A stretch of 32,440 nucleotides of DNA, taken from positions 1-32,440 of the forward strand of contig CAZFLM010000073.1 in NCBI GenBank assembly GCA_964519955.1, read 5' to 3'. Shown here in pieces: positions 8,005 through 15,275 of the stretch. The DNA comes from CAZFLM01 sp964519955. GTDB taxonomy: Bacteria; Armatimonadota; Chthonomonadetes; Chthonomonadales; CAJBBX01. The notes beneath the pieces are model-generated. The model searched no databases, was not told the DNA's origin, and saw nothing but the letters and a program-made list of their open reading frames with translations. Numbering within the stretch: position 1 is the first letter of the stretch; each line of letters begins with the position of its first letter. A program made the translations under genes and the position numbers.

Positions 8005-8285
8005 GATGGGCGTCCCTCCCCGCAGAGCACAATCCCCTGGTGGGATGGGCGTCCCNNNNNNNNNNNNNNNNNNNNNNNNNNNNNNNNNNNNNNNNNNNNN
8101 NNNNNNNNNNNNNNNNNNNNNNNNNNNNNNNNNNNNNNNNNNNNNNNNNNNNNNNTGCCCGTCCGGCACAGACCCCTGGTGGGATGGGCGTCCCTGCCCG
8201 TCCGGCACAGACCCCTGGTGGGATGGGCGTCCCTGCCCGTCCGGCACAGCCCCCTGGTGGGATGGGCGTCCCTGCCCGTCCGGCG
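8005..8285. repeat. 39-bp tandem repeat array interrupted by the assembly gap
   Basis: Three consecutive 39-base units run 8156-8194, 8195-8233 and 8234-8272, followed by a partial unit. Each contains CCTGGTGGGATGGGCGTCCC followed by TGCCCGTCCGGCACAG; the first two are identical and the third differs by about one base. A diverged unit lies just before the gap (to 8055). Because 39 is divisible by three, open frames run through the array on both strands, but no gene features support coding. Confidence 0.85.
8056..8155. other. Assembly gap of 100 N
   Basis: Exactly 100 unknown bases sit inside the 39-bp tandem array. A round 100 usually denotes a gap of unknown true size, so the copy number of the array cannot be stated. 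Confidence 0.98.
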
Positions 8286-8293
8286 CCATCCCG

Positions 8294-9061
8294 CTACGAC
8301 ACGTTGCACAGGTCGAACGCGGCCTTGAGCGCGGCGACCGGCTCGCCCTTCGGGATGAACTCGTGCCCCACGTAGCCGTCGTACCCGGTCGCCAGGATGG
8401 CCTTCATGATCGGCGGATAGTACAGCTCCTGGGTCTCGTCCATGTCGTTGCGGCCCGGCACGCCCGCCGTGTGGTAGTGGCCGAACCAGTCGCCGCCGAC
8501 CTCGCGGACCGTGCGGATGACATCGCCCTCCATGATCTGCATGTGGTAGATGTCGTAGAGCAGCTTGACGCGCGGCGAGCCCACCATCTTGCACACCTCG
8601 ACGCCCCACGGCGTGCGGTCGCACTGGTAGTCGTGGTGGTCCACCTTGCTGTTCAGCAGCTCCATCACCAGGTTGACGCCCGCGTCCTCGGCGGCCTTGG
8701 CAACGCGCTTCAGCCCCTCGGCGGTGATCTCCGCGCCGATGCGGTCGTCCAGCCCCTCGCGGTTGCCGCTGAAGCAGATGAGGTTCGGGATGCCCCACTT
8801 CACCGCCAGCTTCAGGTTATCCAACACTTCGCGCTCGATGCGGGCGTGGTTCTCGCGCTTGTTCAGCCCGTCCGTCAGCGACTGGTGCGCGCCGGTGGCC
8901 GCCACGATGAGTCCGTGGTCCTTGGCGAGCTGCCAGTGCTCCTGGCCCACCAGCTCCACCGCCTCGTAGCCGATCTCCGCTGCCGCTCGAACCAGCATCT
9001 CCGGCGTGAACCGGTCATTGACGAAGCACCACCACGATACCGACTGCCGGATATGCGCCAT
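8294..9061 (-). CDS. Sugar phosphate isomerase/epimerase, hydroxypyruvate isomerase-like
   Basis: A 255-residue AP-endonuclease-2-type TIM barrel. It follows the hydroxypyruvate isomerase pattern: metal ligand Glu134 in MELLNSKVDH, Asp170 and His173 in LLYDIYHMQIMEGD, the HYHTAGVPGRND segment (His195/His197, Arg204), and Glu234 in GHEFIPKG. Length matches Hyi/OtnI-type enzymes, which interconvert hydroxypyruvate and tartronate semialdehyde or act on related keto-sugars. No signal peptide is visible, so it is probably cytoplasmic. The ATG has AGGAGG eight bases upstream. The short C terminus ends nine bases from the 39-bp repeat array. The exact substrate is not determinable; the fold and metal site are clear. 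Confidence 0.88.
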   Translation of the reverse strand: MAHIRQSVSWWCFVNDRFTPEMLVRAAAEIGYEAVELVGQEHWQLAKDHGLIVAATGAHQSLTDGLNKRENHARIEREVLDNLKLAVKWGIPNLICFSGNREGLDDRIGAEITAEGLKRVAKAAEDAGVNLVMELLNSKVDHHDYQCDRTPWGVEVCKMVGSPRVKLLYDIYHMQIMEGDVIRTVREVGGDWFGHYHTAGVPGRNDMDETQELYYPPIMKAILATGYDGYVGHEFIPKGEPVAALKAAFDLCNVS

Positions 9062-9098
9062 CTTCCCGTCCTCCTGATTGCGTCGATCGGTGCGGAGC

Positions 9099-9320
9099 GG
9101 CGGGCCGCGCGCCCCGCGCTATGTTTCTGCTAGGGCAAACACTCAACGTCCAAACCAGATCCCTGACGGGATGACGGCCAGGGCTGCGAGAGGCGGGCCG
9201 CGCGCCCCGCGCTATGCTCGTGCTAGGGCAAACACTCAACGTCCAAACCAGATCCCTGGCGGGATGACGGCCAGGGCTGCGGCGCGGGCTGCGGCTTGCG
9301 CGGCGAGAGGCGGGCCGCAC
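9099..9320. repeat. 93-bp tandem repeat, two copies plus a remnant
   Basis: Two near-identical units run 9099-9191 and 9192-9284. Each contains GGGCAAACACTCAACGTCC and the small palindrome ATCCCTG(A/G)CGGGAT. A partial third start (GCGAGAGGCGGGCCGC) appears at 9303-9318. The region lies upstream of the isomerase gene and downstream of the next leftward gene. No coding signal was seen. Confidence 0.8.
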
Positions 9321-9332
9321 CTGGTAACCGCG

Positions 9333-9962
9333 CTATCCGGGCAAGGGCGGCAGCTTCGAGAGCACCGCGTGCAGGCGGTCGAAGTCGTCGCGGAGGAGTT
9401 GGGCCACGAGCTTGCCCGCCCCCACCAGGAAGTCCACGTCGCCGCCGCGGGCCTCCAGGGCGCACCGGATGGCCGCAGCGATCAGCTCCTCGCACAGGCC
9501 CAGCGGCGCGCGGGAGAGGATGGCGCGCAGGTAGCCCGGGTTCCCCGTCAGCGCCGCGACCTCGGCATCGCCGCAGGGCCAGACGCGCTGGTGGATGCGG
9601 GGCGGCCTGGGCGGAAGGTAGCAGCGCACCGCGCCGCACGCCGCGTGGCCGATGGTGATGGCGGTGAAGTCGGTGGCGAGCAGCTCGAAGACCTGCGGCT
9701 GGTCGCGGCGAAGCTCATCCTCGGTGAGCCCGAACGCGGCGGGCCGGCGACCGGGATCGGTGCCGGTGGTGGTCGCCTCGGCGACGAGCGCGTAGATGGC
9801 GCCGTCGGCGAAGGAAGCAGCCGCGAAGGGGTCCTCGCCGGGCTGAGGCGCCGCGCTGACCTTGACGAAGGCGCCGAACGCGGGGGGCTCGTGCAGCACG
9901 GCGCACCTGGCGATGAAGCCGGTGGTGTTCGCCTCGATGATCTCGCCGAGATGCTGGGTCAA
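9333..9962 (-). CDS. Conserved hypothetical protein, possible N-terminal HAS-barrel domain
   Basis: A 209-residue soluble protein. The N terminus LGEIIEANTTGFIARCAVLH followed by PPAFGAFVKV resembles the small beta-barrel (HAS-barrel, shared by HerA and ATP synthase subunits) at the start of a conserved protein family I recall from cyanobacteria and related phyla. The C-terminal half is alpha-helical with no motif I recognise. The start is TTG: it is the only possible start between the in-frame stop upstream and the conserved N terminus, and it lies about 47 bases after the expected start of transcription from a perfect consensus promoter. No ribosome binding site is evident. Function unknown; the domain assignment is from memory of the pattern and should be tested. 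Confidence 0.7.
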   Translation of the reverse strand: MTQHLGEIIEANTTGFIARCAVLHEPPAFGAFVKVSAAPQPGEDPFAAASFADGAIYALVAEATTTGTDPGRRPAAFGLTEDELRRDQPQVFELLATDFTAITIGHAACGAVRCYLPPRPPRIHQRVWPCGDAEVAALTGNPGYLRAILSRAPLGLCEELIAAAIRCALEARGGDVDFLVGAGKLVAQLLRDDFDRLHAVLSKLPPLPG

Positions 9963-10015
9963 GGGTAGCCGGGGCGGCGCGAGTGAGTTTGCGTGCCGTG
10001 CGGAGCCGCCGCGCC

Positions 10016-10044
10016 ATTATAGGTGCGGGAGGCGGGCGTGTCAA
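10016..10044 (-). promoter_or_regulatory. Perfect sigma-70-type promoter
   Basis: On the minus strand the sequence reads TTGACA, a 17-base spacer, then TATAAT: the exact consensus at optimal spacing. It points at the gene starting at 9962, with an expected leader of about 47 bases. Such an A/T-rich, fully matching site is improbable by chance at this base composition. Confidence 0.85.
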
Positions 10045-10180
10045 CGGCGTTGGGCCCAGACGACCGAACGGCGAGGGAGTTGCCCCTCGCCGCCCACATC
10101 CCCGGAAGCGCGGTCGGCACGGAGGCCGCCCCTCCAGGCACGCGCCCAGCCCAGAGGGCGAACGGCCGAAGGCCACACTG

Positions 10181-10201
10181 CCGGTGGGCTTGTCCCACCG
10201 G
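10181..10201. repeat. CCGGTGGG hairpin, second copy
   Basis: Identical hairpin to 6148-6168 (CCGGTGGG-CTTGT-CCCACCGG), starting eight bases beyond the stop codon of the leftward radical SAM gene. The position suits a transcript-end hairpin, but there is no T-run after it. Confidence 0.65.
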
Positions 10202-10208
10202 AGCCCCC

Positions 10209-11381
10209 CTACAGCGTCACGCGCGCCTGTGAGGAGGTCTTCACGCCGGCGAGCGCCTTGAGCGAGACGAAACCGTCGCCGTCGTGCTCGGGCTGCTCGC
10301 TGAAGAAGCTCTTGCAGAACAGGTCGCACGAGGCGCAGGCCTTGCACGGCGCGACGTGCTTCTTCGCCAACTCGCGGTTCTTGCGGAACTTCGTCCCGTT
10401 CCAGATTTCCAGGAAGGGCTGCTCCAGCACGCTGCCGTAGGTGTAGGTCTCCTTGAACGGCGAGCAGCAGCCGAGGGTGATGTGCCCGTCGAACGTGACG
10501 CGCACCGAGTAGCCCCAGTAGAAGTTGCAGTTGAAGGGCTCGCTCGGGTCGGTCCAGCGGGTGCTGATCTCCGGCATGGAGCGGCAGCGGACCCCCAGCT
10601 CGCCCATGCGCTTCTGGGCCGCCTCCAGCTCGCGCAGGTAGGACTCCGGCGAGCGCTTGTTCTTGAAGCCCCAGTCGTAGGCCGCCCAGGAAATGCAGTT
10701 GATGTAGTCGACGCCCAGGTCGGCGGTCTGCTCGATAAACGGAACCAGCTCGCCCTCGTTCTCGTTCACCATGACGAAGTTCAGGCCGATGTTCGGGAAG
10801 CGGCCGTGCTTGTCGCTGCGGGCCTTGACGAGGCGGCGGATGTTCGCGTGCAGCGGCTCCAGCTTGCCGCCGCGGCGAACGCGCCGGTACGTGTCGGGAT
10901 AGGCCGCGTCCACGCTGACGTTGAGGTCGATGAGACCGCAATCGATGAGGCGGTCCGCCTTCTCGTCGTCGATGAGCGTCCCGTTCGTGTAGATGCCGGT
11001 CTTGGCCCAGGGACGCACCTTCTTGGTATAGGCGACCACGTCGAAGAAGTGCTGGTACATCAGGGGCTCGCCGAACCCGTTCAGGGAGATGTTGAAGGCG
11101 TACGGGAACTGCGCGAGGATCTTCTTGTAGTCCTCGAAGTCGATGTCGCCCAGCTTGTACGGCTTGAGGCCGAGCGAGCGCAGGCACTGGATGCAGGCCA
11201 GATTGCACCGGTTCGTCATCTCGATCTCGACGCTAATCGGCTGGCTCTTCATCTCGATCGGCTGCTCGTGCTGCTCGCGCGTATACAGCCGGTAGTTGCG
11301 ATAGACATCGGGCTTGAGCAGGATCGAGAAGGCATCGTTCTCCTTCATCTTCCTGTAGATGTGAGCCAGTTGGTCGAACAT
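10209..11381 (-). CDS. Radical SAM protein with SPASM-like C terminus
   Basis: A 390-residue radical SAM enzyme. The 4Fe-4S/SAM cluster motif is C59-NLA-C63-IQ-C66, followed by the GGEP-like NGFGEP (101-106) and the barrel strands YTNGTL and DLNVSVDAA. The C-terminal third has a cysteine set (C285, C305, C306, C346, C349, C352, C356) consistent with a SPASM/twitch auxiliary cluster domain. SPASM enzymes modify peptides, proteins or small molecules. It is the last gene of a leftward set with a B12-type radical SAM protein (84-base gap) and a glycosyltransferase. The ATG has GGAAGGA nine bases upstream. No precursor peptide gene was found beside it. The substrate is unknown. Confidence 0.88.
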   Translation of the reverse strand: MFDQLAHIYRKMKENDAFSILLKPDVYRNYRLYTREQHEQPIEMKSQPISVEIEMTNRCNLACIQCLRSLGLKPYKLGDIDFEDYKKILAQFPYAFNISLNGFGEPLMYQHFFDVVAYTKKVRPWAKTGIYTNGTLIDDEKADRLIDCGLIDLNVSVDAAYPDTYRRVRRGGKLEPLHANIRRLVKARSDKHGRFPNIGLNFVMVNENEGELVPFIEQTADLGVDYINCISWAAYDWGFKNKRSPESYLRELEAAQKRMGELGVRCRSMPEISTRWTDPSEPFNCNFYWGYSVRVTFDGHITLGCCSPFKETYTYGSVLEQPFLEIWNGTKFRKNRELAKKHVAPCKACASCDLFCKSFFSEQPEHDGDGFVSLKALAGVKTSSQARVTL

Positions 11382-11465
11382 GATGGCGTTCCTTCCACCG
11401 CGCGGACGCCGGGGCCCGAGTTGTGCGCTGCCTTCCGTCGCGGGATGCGGCCCTCGCCGGGCCGC

Positions 11466-13025
11466 CTATTGAGCTGCGGCTGCGGCCTCAGCCCGGCGCG
11501 GCCCGGTGAGCCGCCTTAGCCACACATACGTGCGGCAGTACTGGCGTGCGGCATAGTGCGGCAGATGGCGCACGTGGAAACGCAGGAGCGCCCCGGCTCC
11601 GCCCTCGGCCGCATGGTTCCGCCGGTACGGCAGGATGGTCTCCAGCCGTGCCCACAACCGCGCCATGTCGAGGTCCCGCGCCGTCAGGTGCCGCGTGGGC
11701 ATGGTCGACGTGTAGCTGTTCCACTCGGCATAGCGCATCCGCCGCGGCAGCAGCCCCTCCTCCAGCGCGCGCCAGTACATCGGCGTGCCCGGGAATGGCG
11801 TCATGACGGTGAACCCGCTCTCCACGCCCAGCAGGTTGGCGAACTGCCAGGTCTTCTTCACCGTGTCCCAGGTCTCTTCCGGCACGCCGAGGCAGAACGT
11901 ACCGTAGATGTGGAAGCCGATGCGGTGGCACAGCTCGATCCGCGACTTCAGCTTCTCGTTCACCGCGATCTTCTGGCCGATGCTGCTCAGGCAGGCCTCA
12001 TCGTTCGACTCGATGCCCGTGGTGATGCACCGGATGCCCGCGTCGTACATGAGCTGCATCTGCTCGGGATCGAACACCTCGATGCTCGTCTCCACCGTCG
12101 CTTCGAGCCGCACTCCGCGCTGGATGATGGCCTCGCACAGCTCCCTGGCGTACTTCTTGTTGAAGCCGAAGTTGGGGTCGCGGAAGCGCACGTGGTAGAC
12201 GCCGTAGGTCTTGTTCAGGTACTCGATCTCGTCGACCACGCTCTGGATCGCGTTGCTGCGCCAGGGCTTGCCCTCCAGCAGCATGTAGGGGCACATGTTG
12301 CAGCCGATCGGGCATCCGCGGCTCGCCTGGATGTAGACGCCGACGTTCGACGCGTCGCCGCGCCCGTCCGGATCGTAGCGCCCCATCTCCAGCAGGTGCC
12401 ACGCGGGCCGCGGCAGCGTGCCGATGTCGGCGACCTTCACCCACTCCCCGTAGCGCGTCGTGGCCTTCGCCCCATCGTACAGGTCGGAGCCGACCAGCGG
12501 GATGAACGTACGCGGGTCGATGACGCCGCGCGCCCGGCGGTAGTCCGGCGCCGCCAGAATCTCCGCGAAGAGCGCCTCGGGCTCGCCGTAGATCAGGAAG
12601 TCGACCTTGCACTCCTTGATCCAGTGGTCGACGGTCGCCATGATGACCGTGCCGAAGACGAATACCCGGGCGTCCGGGACCAGCTCCTTCATGCGGTTCG
12701 CGAAAGCCAGGTCCTGCGGGAGCGACGGCATCGACAGGCGCACGCCGATCCAGGTCTCGTCCGACGCCTCGCGGCCAATCTTGCTGAGGCAGAACGCTTC
12801 GGCCTGCGCGCCCTGGTAGCGGTCGAGCAGCAGATCGACGAACGTGACGCGCGCGCCGGCCTGCTCCGCGACCGCCCCGGTGTACAGGAAGTCGATCGGC
12901 AGGATGCACGGGCCCTCCTTCTCGAAGGGCTTCAGCTTGCGTGAGACGCCGATGCCGCCCGAGTAGGTGCGCTCGTTCGTATACCCCTGCAGAGCAGGTG
13001 GACTGATGAGGACGACGTGTTGCAT
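11466..13025 (-). CDS. B12-binding-type radical SAM protein
   Basis: A 519-residue protein with an N-terminal cobalamin-binding-like Rossmann domain (about residues 1-170) and a radical SAM barrel with C238-PIG-C242-NM-C245 in SRGCPIGCNMCPY. Further family marks are VRFRDPNFGFNKKYAREL, TTGIESNDEACLSSIGQK and GTFCLGVPEETWDTV, as in the BchE/PhpK-like class. I do not see the classical DxHxxG motif, which many members lack. The C-terminal 100 residues form a helical basic tail. The start codon lies two bases after the stop of the glycosyltransferase gene, so the two are almost surely co-translated. Such enzymes methylate unactivated carbons or rearrange rings; the substrate here is unknown. Confidence 0.88.
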   Translation of the reverse strand: MQHVVLISPPALQGYTNERTYSGGIGVSRKLKPFEKEGPCILPIDFLYTGAVAEQAGARVTFVDLLLDRYQGAQAEAFCLSKIGREASDETWIGVRLSMPSLPQDLAFANRMKELVPDARVFVFGTVIMATVDHWIKECKVDFLIYGEPEALFAEILAAPDYRRARGVIDPRTFIPLVGSDLYDGAKATTRYGEWVKVADIGTLPRPAWHLLEMGRYDPDGRGDASNVGVYIQASRGCPIGCNMCPYMLLEGKPWRSNAIQSVVDEIEYLNKTYGVYHVRFRDPNFGFNKKYARELCEAIIQRGVRLEATVETSIEVFDPEQMQLMYDAGIRCITTGIESNDEACLSSIGQKIAVNEKLKSRIELCHRIGFHIYGTFCLGVPEETWDTVKKTWQFANLLGVESGFTVMTPFPGTPMYWRALEEGLLPRRMRYAEWNSYTSTMPTRHLTARDLDMARLWARLETILPYRRNHAAEGGAGALLRFHVRHLPHYAARQYCRTYVWLRRLTGPRRAEAAAAAQ

Positions 13026-13027
13026 GG

Positions 13028-14254
13028 TCAGTTCTTCTCTTCCGGCATACCGCACACCCGCCGGTAGATGGCCACGACCTCGTCGGCCTGGCGCCTCGCG
13101 GCGAATCGGTTGAGCACCGTCTGCCGGGCCGCCTGGCCCAGCCTTGCTGCCATTCCGGGGTCGGCCAGAACGACGCAGATCGCTTCGCCGAGGGCCTCGA
13201 CGTCGCTCACGGGCACCAGCAGCCCGTCGACGCCGGGCGTCACGATCTCCGGCAGCGCCCCGGAGCCGTAAGCCACGACCGGCTTGCGCATCGCCATGCC
13301 CTCGATCACGACGAGGCCGAACGGCTCCTCGAAGCTCGGCACGCACACCACATCGAGGTCGGCGAAGACGTTGGTCGAGTCGTCGCGCCAGCCGGCCCAT
13401 AGGACATTGTCGGCAATTCCTAGCTCGGCTGCACAATCGCGAATCTGCTGGGTGTAGGAGCCGGGCCCCGAATCGTAGGAGTGGCCCACGATCACCATCC
13501 GCGCCGCCGGGAACCGCTCCGCGACCCGCGCCATGGCCCGAACCAGGTCGAGATGCCCCTTCCAGATCATCACGCGAGCGACGATGCCGACCAGCGGCGC
13601 ATCGTCCGGCACTCCCAGCGACCGCCGGAACGCGCCCCGCTCGACGCGGTCCGGATCGAAGCGGTCCACCTCGATCGCGTTCAGCGCCGTGTGGATCTTC
13701 TGCTCGGGCACGCCGCCCTCGATCAGCGAGCTGCGCACAAACTGCGAGATGGCCAGCACCGCGTCCGAGTGCGCGATGCCCCACTCCGTCGCGCGGCCGG
13801 TCCCGGGCCCCCACTTGATGTGCAGGTGCAGGATGTTGCGGCGCCGCGTCAGCCGGGCCAGCAGCGCTCCCATGATCGCGTCGCGCGGCCGGTCGGTCGT
13901 GTGGATGATGTCCACACCGCTCGTCCAGACCAGCCACATGAGCCGCAGCAGCGACCAGAGCATCGCCGCGAGGTTGCCGCCCACGGCCAGCAGCCGCCGG
14001 ATGCCCCGCGCGCCGGTCACCTCGTAGCCCAGGTTCATCCGCACGATGCGGAGGCCCGGCACGCCGCCCACCTCCGCCAGCAGCTTCCCGAGGTCCGGCG
14101 ACTGGCTGTTCGTCGCCAGCGTCACCCGGCAGCGCGACGGGTCGAGCGTGCGCATCAGCGTAACGTGCACCGCCACGTCGGCGCCGAGCTGGGTGCGCGT
14201 GTTCAGGAACAGGACATGAGGCCGCCGCACGGTTGGTCCTCCGACATCAGTCAT
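13028..14254 (-). CDS. Glycosyltransferase family 4 protein
   Basis: A 408-residue GT-B-fold retaining glycosyltransferase. The N-terminal acceptor domain begins PHVLFLNTRTQLGADVAVH. The C-terminal donor domain starts near residue 220 (LVGIVARVMIWKGHLDLV) and contains the EX7E signature PSFEEPFGLVVIE (Glu310 and Glu318), which binds the nucleotide sugar. One hydrophobic stretch around residues 95-112 suggests membrane association. I chose the ATG at 14254, which starts just before the first beta strand; a longer frame to 14320 lacks support. It heads a three-gene leftward set with two radical SAM genes and is divergent from the TIGR03936-RNase G genes. The donor and acceptor are unknown. Confidence 0.88.
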   Translation of the reverse strand: MTDVGGPTVRRPHVLFLNTRTQLGADVAVHVTLMRTLDPSRCRVTLATNSQSPDLGKLLAEVGGVPGLRIVRMNLGYEVTGARGIRRLLAVGGNLAAMLWSLLRLMWLVWTSGVDIIHTTDRPRDAIMGALLARLTRRRNILHLHIKWGPGTGRATEWGIAHSDAVLAISQFVRSSLIEGGVPEQKIHTALNAIEVDRFDPDRVERGAFRRSLGVPDDAPLVGIVARVMIWKGHLDLVRAMARVAERFPAARMVIVGHSYDSGPGSYTQQIRDCAAELGIADNVLWAGWRDDSTNVFADLDVVCVPSFEEPFGLVVIEGMAMRKPVVAYGSGALPEIVTPGVDGLLVPVSDVEALGEAICVVLADPGMAARLGQAARQTVLNRFAARRQADEVVAIYRRVCGMPEEKN

Positions 14255-14419
14255 AGCACATTCCGTGCCAATGCTTAGCTGTGCTACAGCATGCACTTCG
14301 TCACACAAGTGCCGACTCAAGCGCTCGCGACGCTCCCCTTATTCCACACTTGTATGCGTCGATCCTGTGCCCGAGAACCGGACGGCCCGGCGCGGTCCTA
14401 CACGTCTGTCTACACAAGG

Positions 14420-14448
14420 TTGATTCGCCCTCACAAACAGTGTATACT
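14420..14448 (+). promoter_or_regulatory. Sigma-70-type promoter for the TIGR03936-rng unit
   Basis: TTGATT (14420-14425), a 17-base spacer and TATACT (14443-14448), about 60 bases upstream of the ATG at 14508. It resembles the guaA and tRNA promoters in this window, which also use TATACT. Confidence 0.75.
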
Positions 14449-14507
14449 GCGGCTGACTTGCCCGGCGCGGATGCGCGCCGGCGGCGGTGGTGCTGCGACT
14501 CCCAGGT

Positions 14508-15176
14508 ATGAAGCTACTCTTCACATTCGAGAAGGGCGAACCCGTCCGCTGGCTCGGTCACCTCGATGTGATGCGAGCCTTCGAGCGCGCAATCAGGCGT
14601 TCGGGCCTCCCCGTGGCCTTCTCGACGGGCTTCAACCCCCGCGAGCGTCTCTCGTTCGCCTCGGCGCTGGGAGTAGGCGTCACCGGCGGGGCCGAGCGCG
14701 GGGTGCTGGAACTGACCGACGACGTACCGGTGGACCGGTTCACCGATGCCCTCAACGCGGTACTGCCTCCGGGCCTGCGCATCACCGGGGCCGAACCCAT
14801 CCCCGATGCGGGCAGCAGAGACCGGCTGAACGCGTACGGTCTGTGCGAGCTGCGCCTGCAGTGCACGACGAGCGAGACGCCGGACGAGGCGTCCGTCACC
14901 CGCGCCGTGGACGAGGCCCTGAGCCTGCCCCACTGGTGGGTGGAGCGGGTGTCCGACAAGGCGACGCGCCGCATCGACATTCGGCCGTTCGTGCGCCAGG
15001 TAGCGACCGAGCGGTGCGAGCAAGGCGGCCTGACGCTCCTCGTCACGGTGGAGGTCGGGCAGTACGGCACGGCGCGACCCGCCGAGATCGTGGCGGTGCT
15101 GGCCAACGCCGCCGCGGGGCTGGCTCTCCGCCGGGCGCATCGTGTGCGCCTGCTGGAGAACACCGGCATCGCGTGA
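14508..15176 (+). CDS. TIGR03936 family protein (DUF2344)
   Basis: A 222-residue member of the TIGR03936/DUF2344 family. The N terminus is diagnostic: LLFTFEKGEPVRWLGHLDVM, then FERAIRRSGLPVAFSTGFNP and RLSFASALGVGV. The family typically sits directly before an RNase G/E gene, as here, and is often adjacent or fused to a radical SAM protein (TIGR03960), which is not present on this strand. Function is unsettled; an RNA- or tRNA-related role is usually guessed from context. The ATG at 14508 matches the usual family start; the ribosome binding site (CCCAGG) is weak. The two radical SAM genes on the opposite side are of other types. Confidence 0.9.
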   Translation: MKLLFTFEKGEPVRWLGHLDVMRAFERAIRRSGLPVAFSTGFNPRERLSFASALGVGVTGGAERGVLELTDDVPVDRFTDALNAVLPPGLRITGAEPIPDAGSRDRLNAYGLCELRLQCTTSETPDEASVTRAVDEALSLPHWWVERVSDKATRRIDIRPFVRQVATERCEQGGLTLLVTVEVGQYGTARPAEIVAVLANAAAGLALRRAHRVRLLENTGIA

Positions 15177-15275
15177 GTTCGCCGCCGAACCACGGTCATC
15201 GGCAAGCACGCGGGCGCGGCCCATTCCAGGGCCGGGGCGCCCTATCTCTCCCTCGGAAGGAGGTGAGTACTCTCA

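Noticed and set aside
8005..8285. CRISPR array
   Set aside because: The 39-base units are contiguous with no unique spacers between them, and no cas gene is present.
13026..13937. N-terminal extension of the B12 radical SAM protein into the glycosyltransferase gene
   Set aside because: The extension overlaps a complete glycosyltransferase in another frame; the ATG at 13025 starts at the first beta strand.
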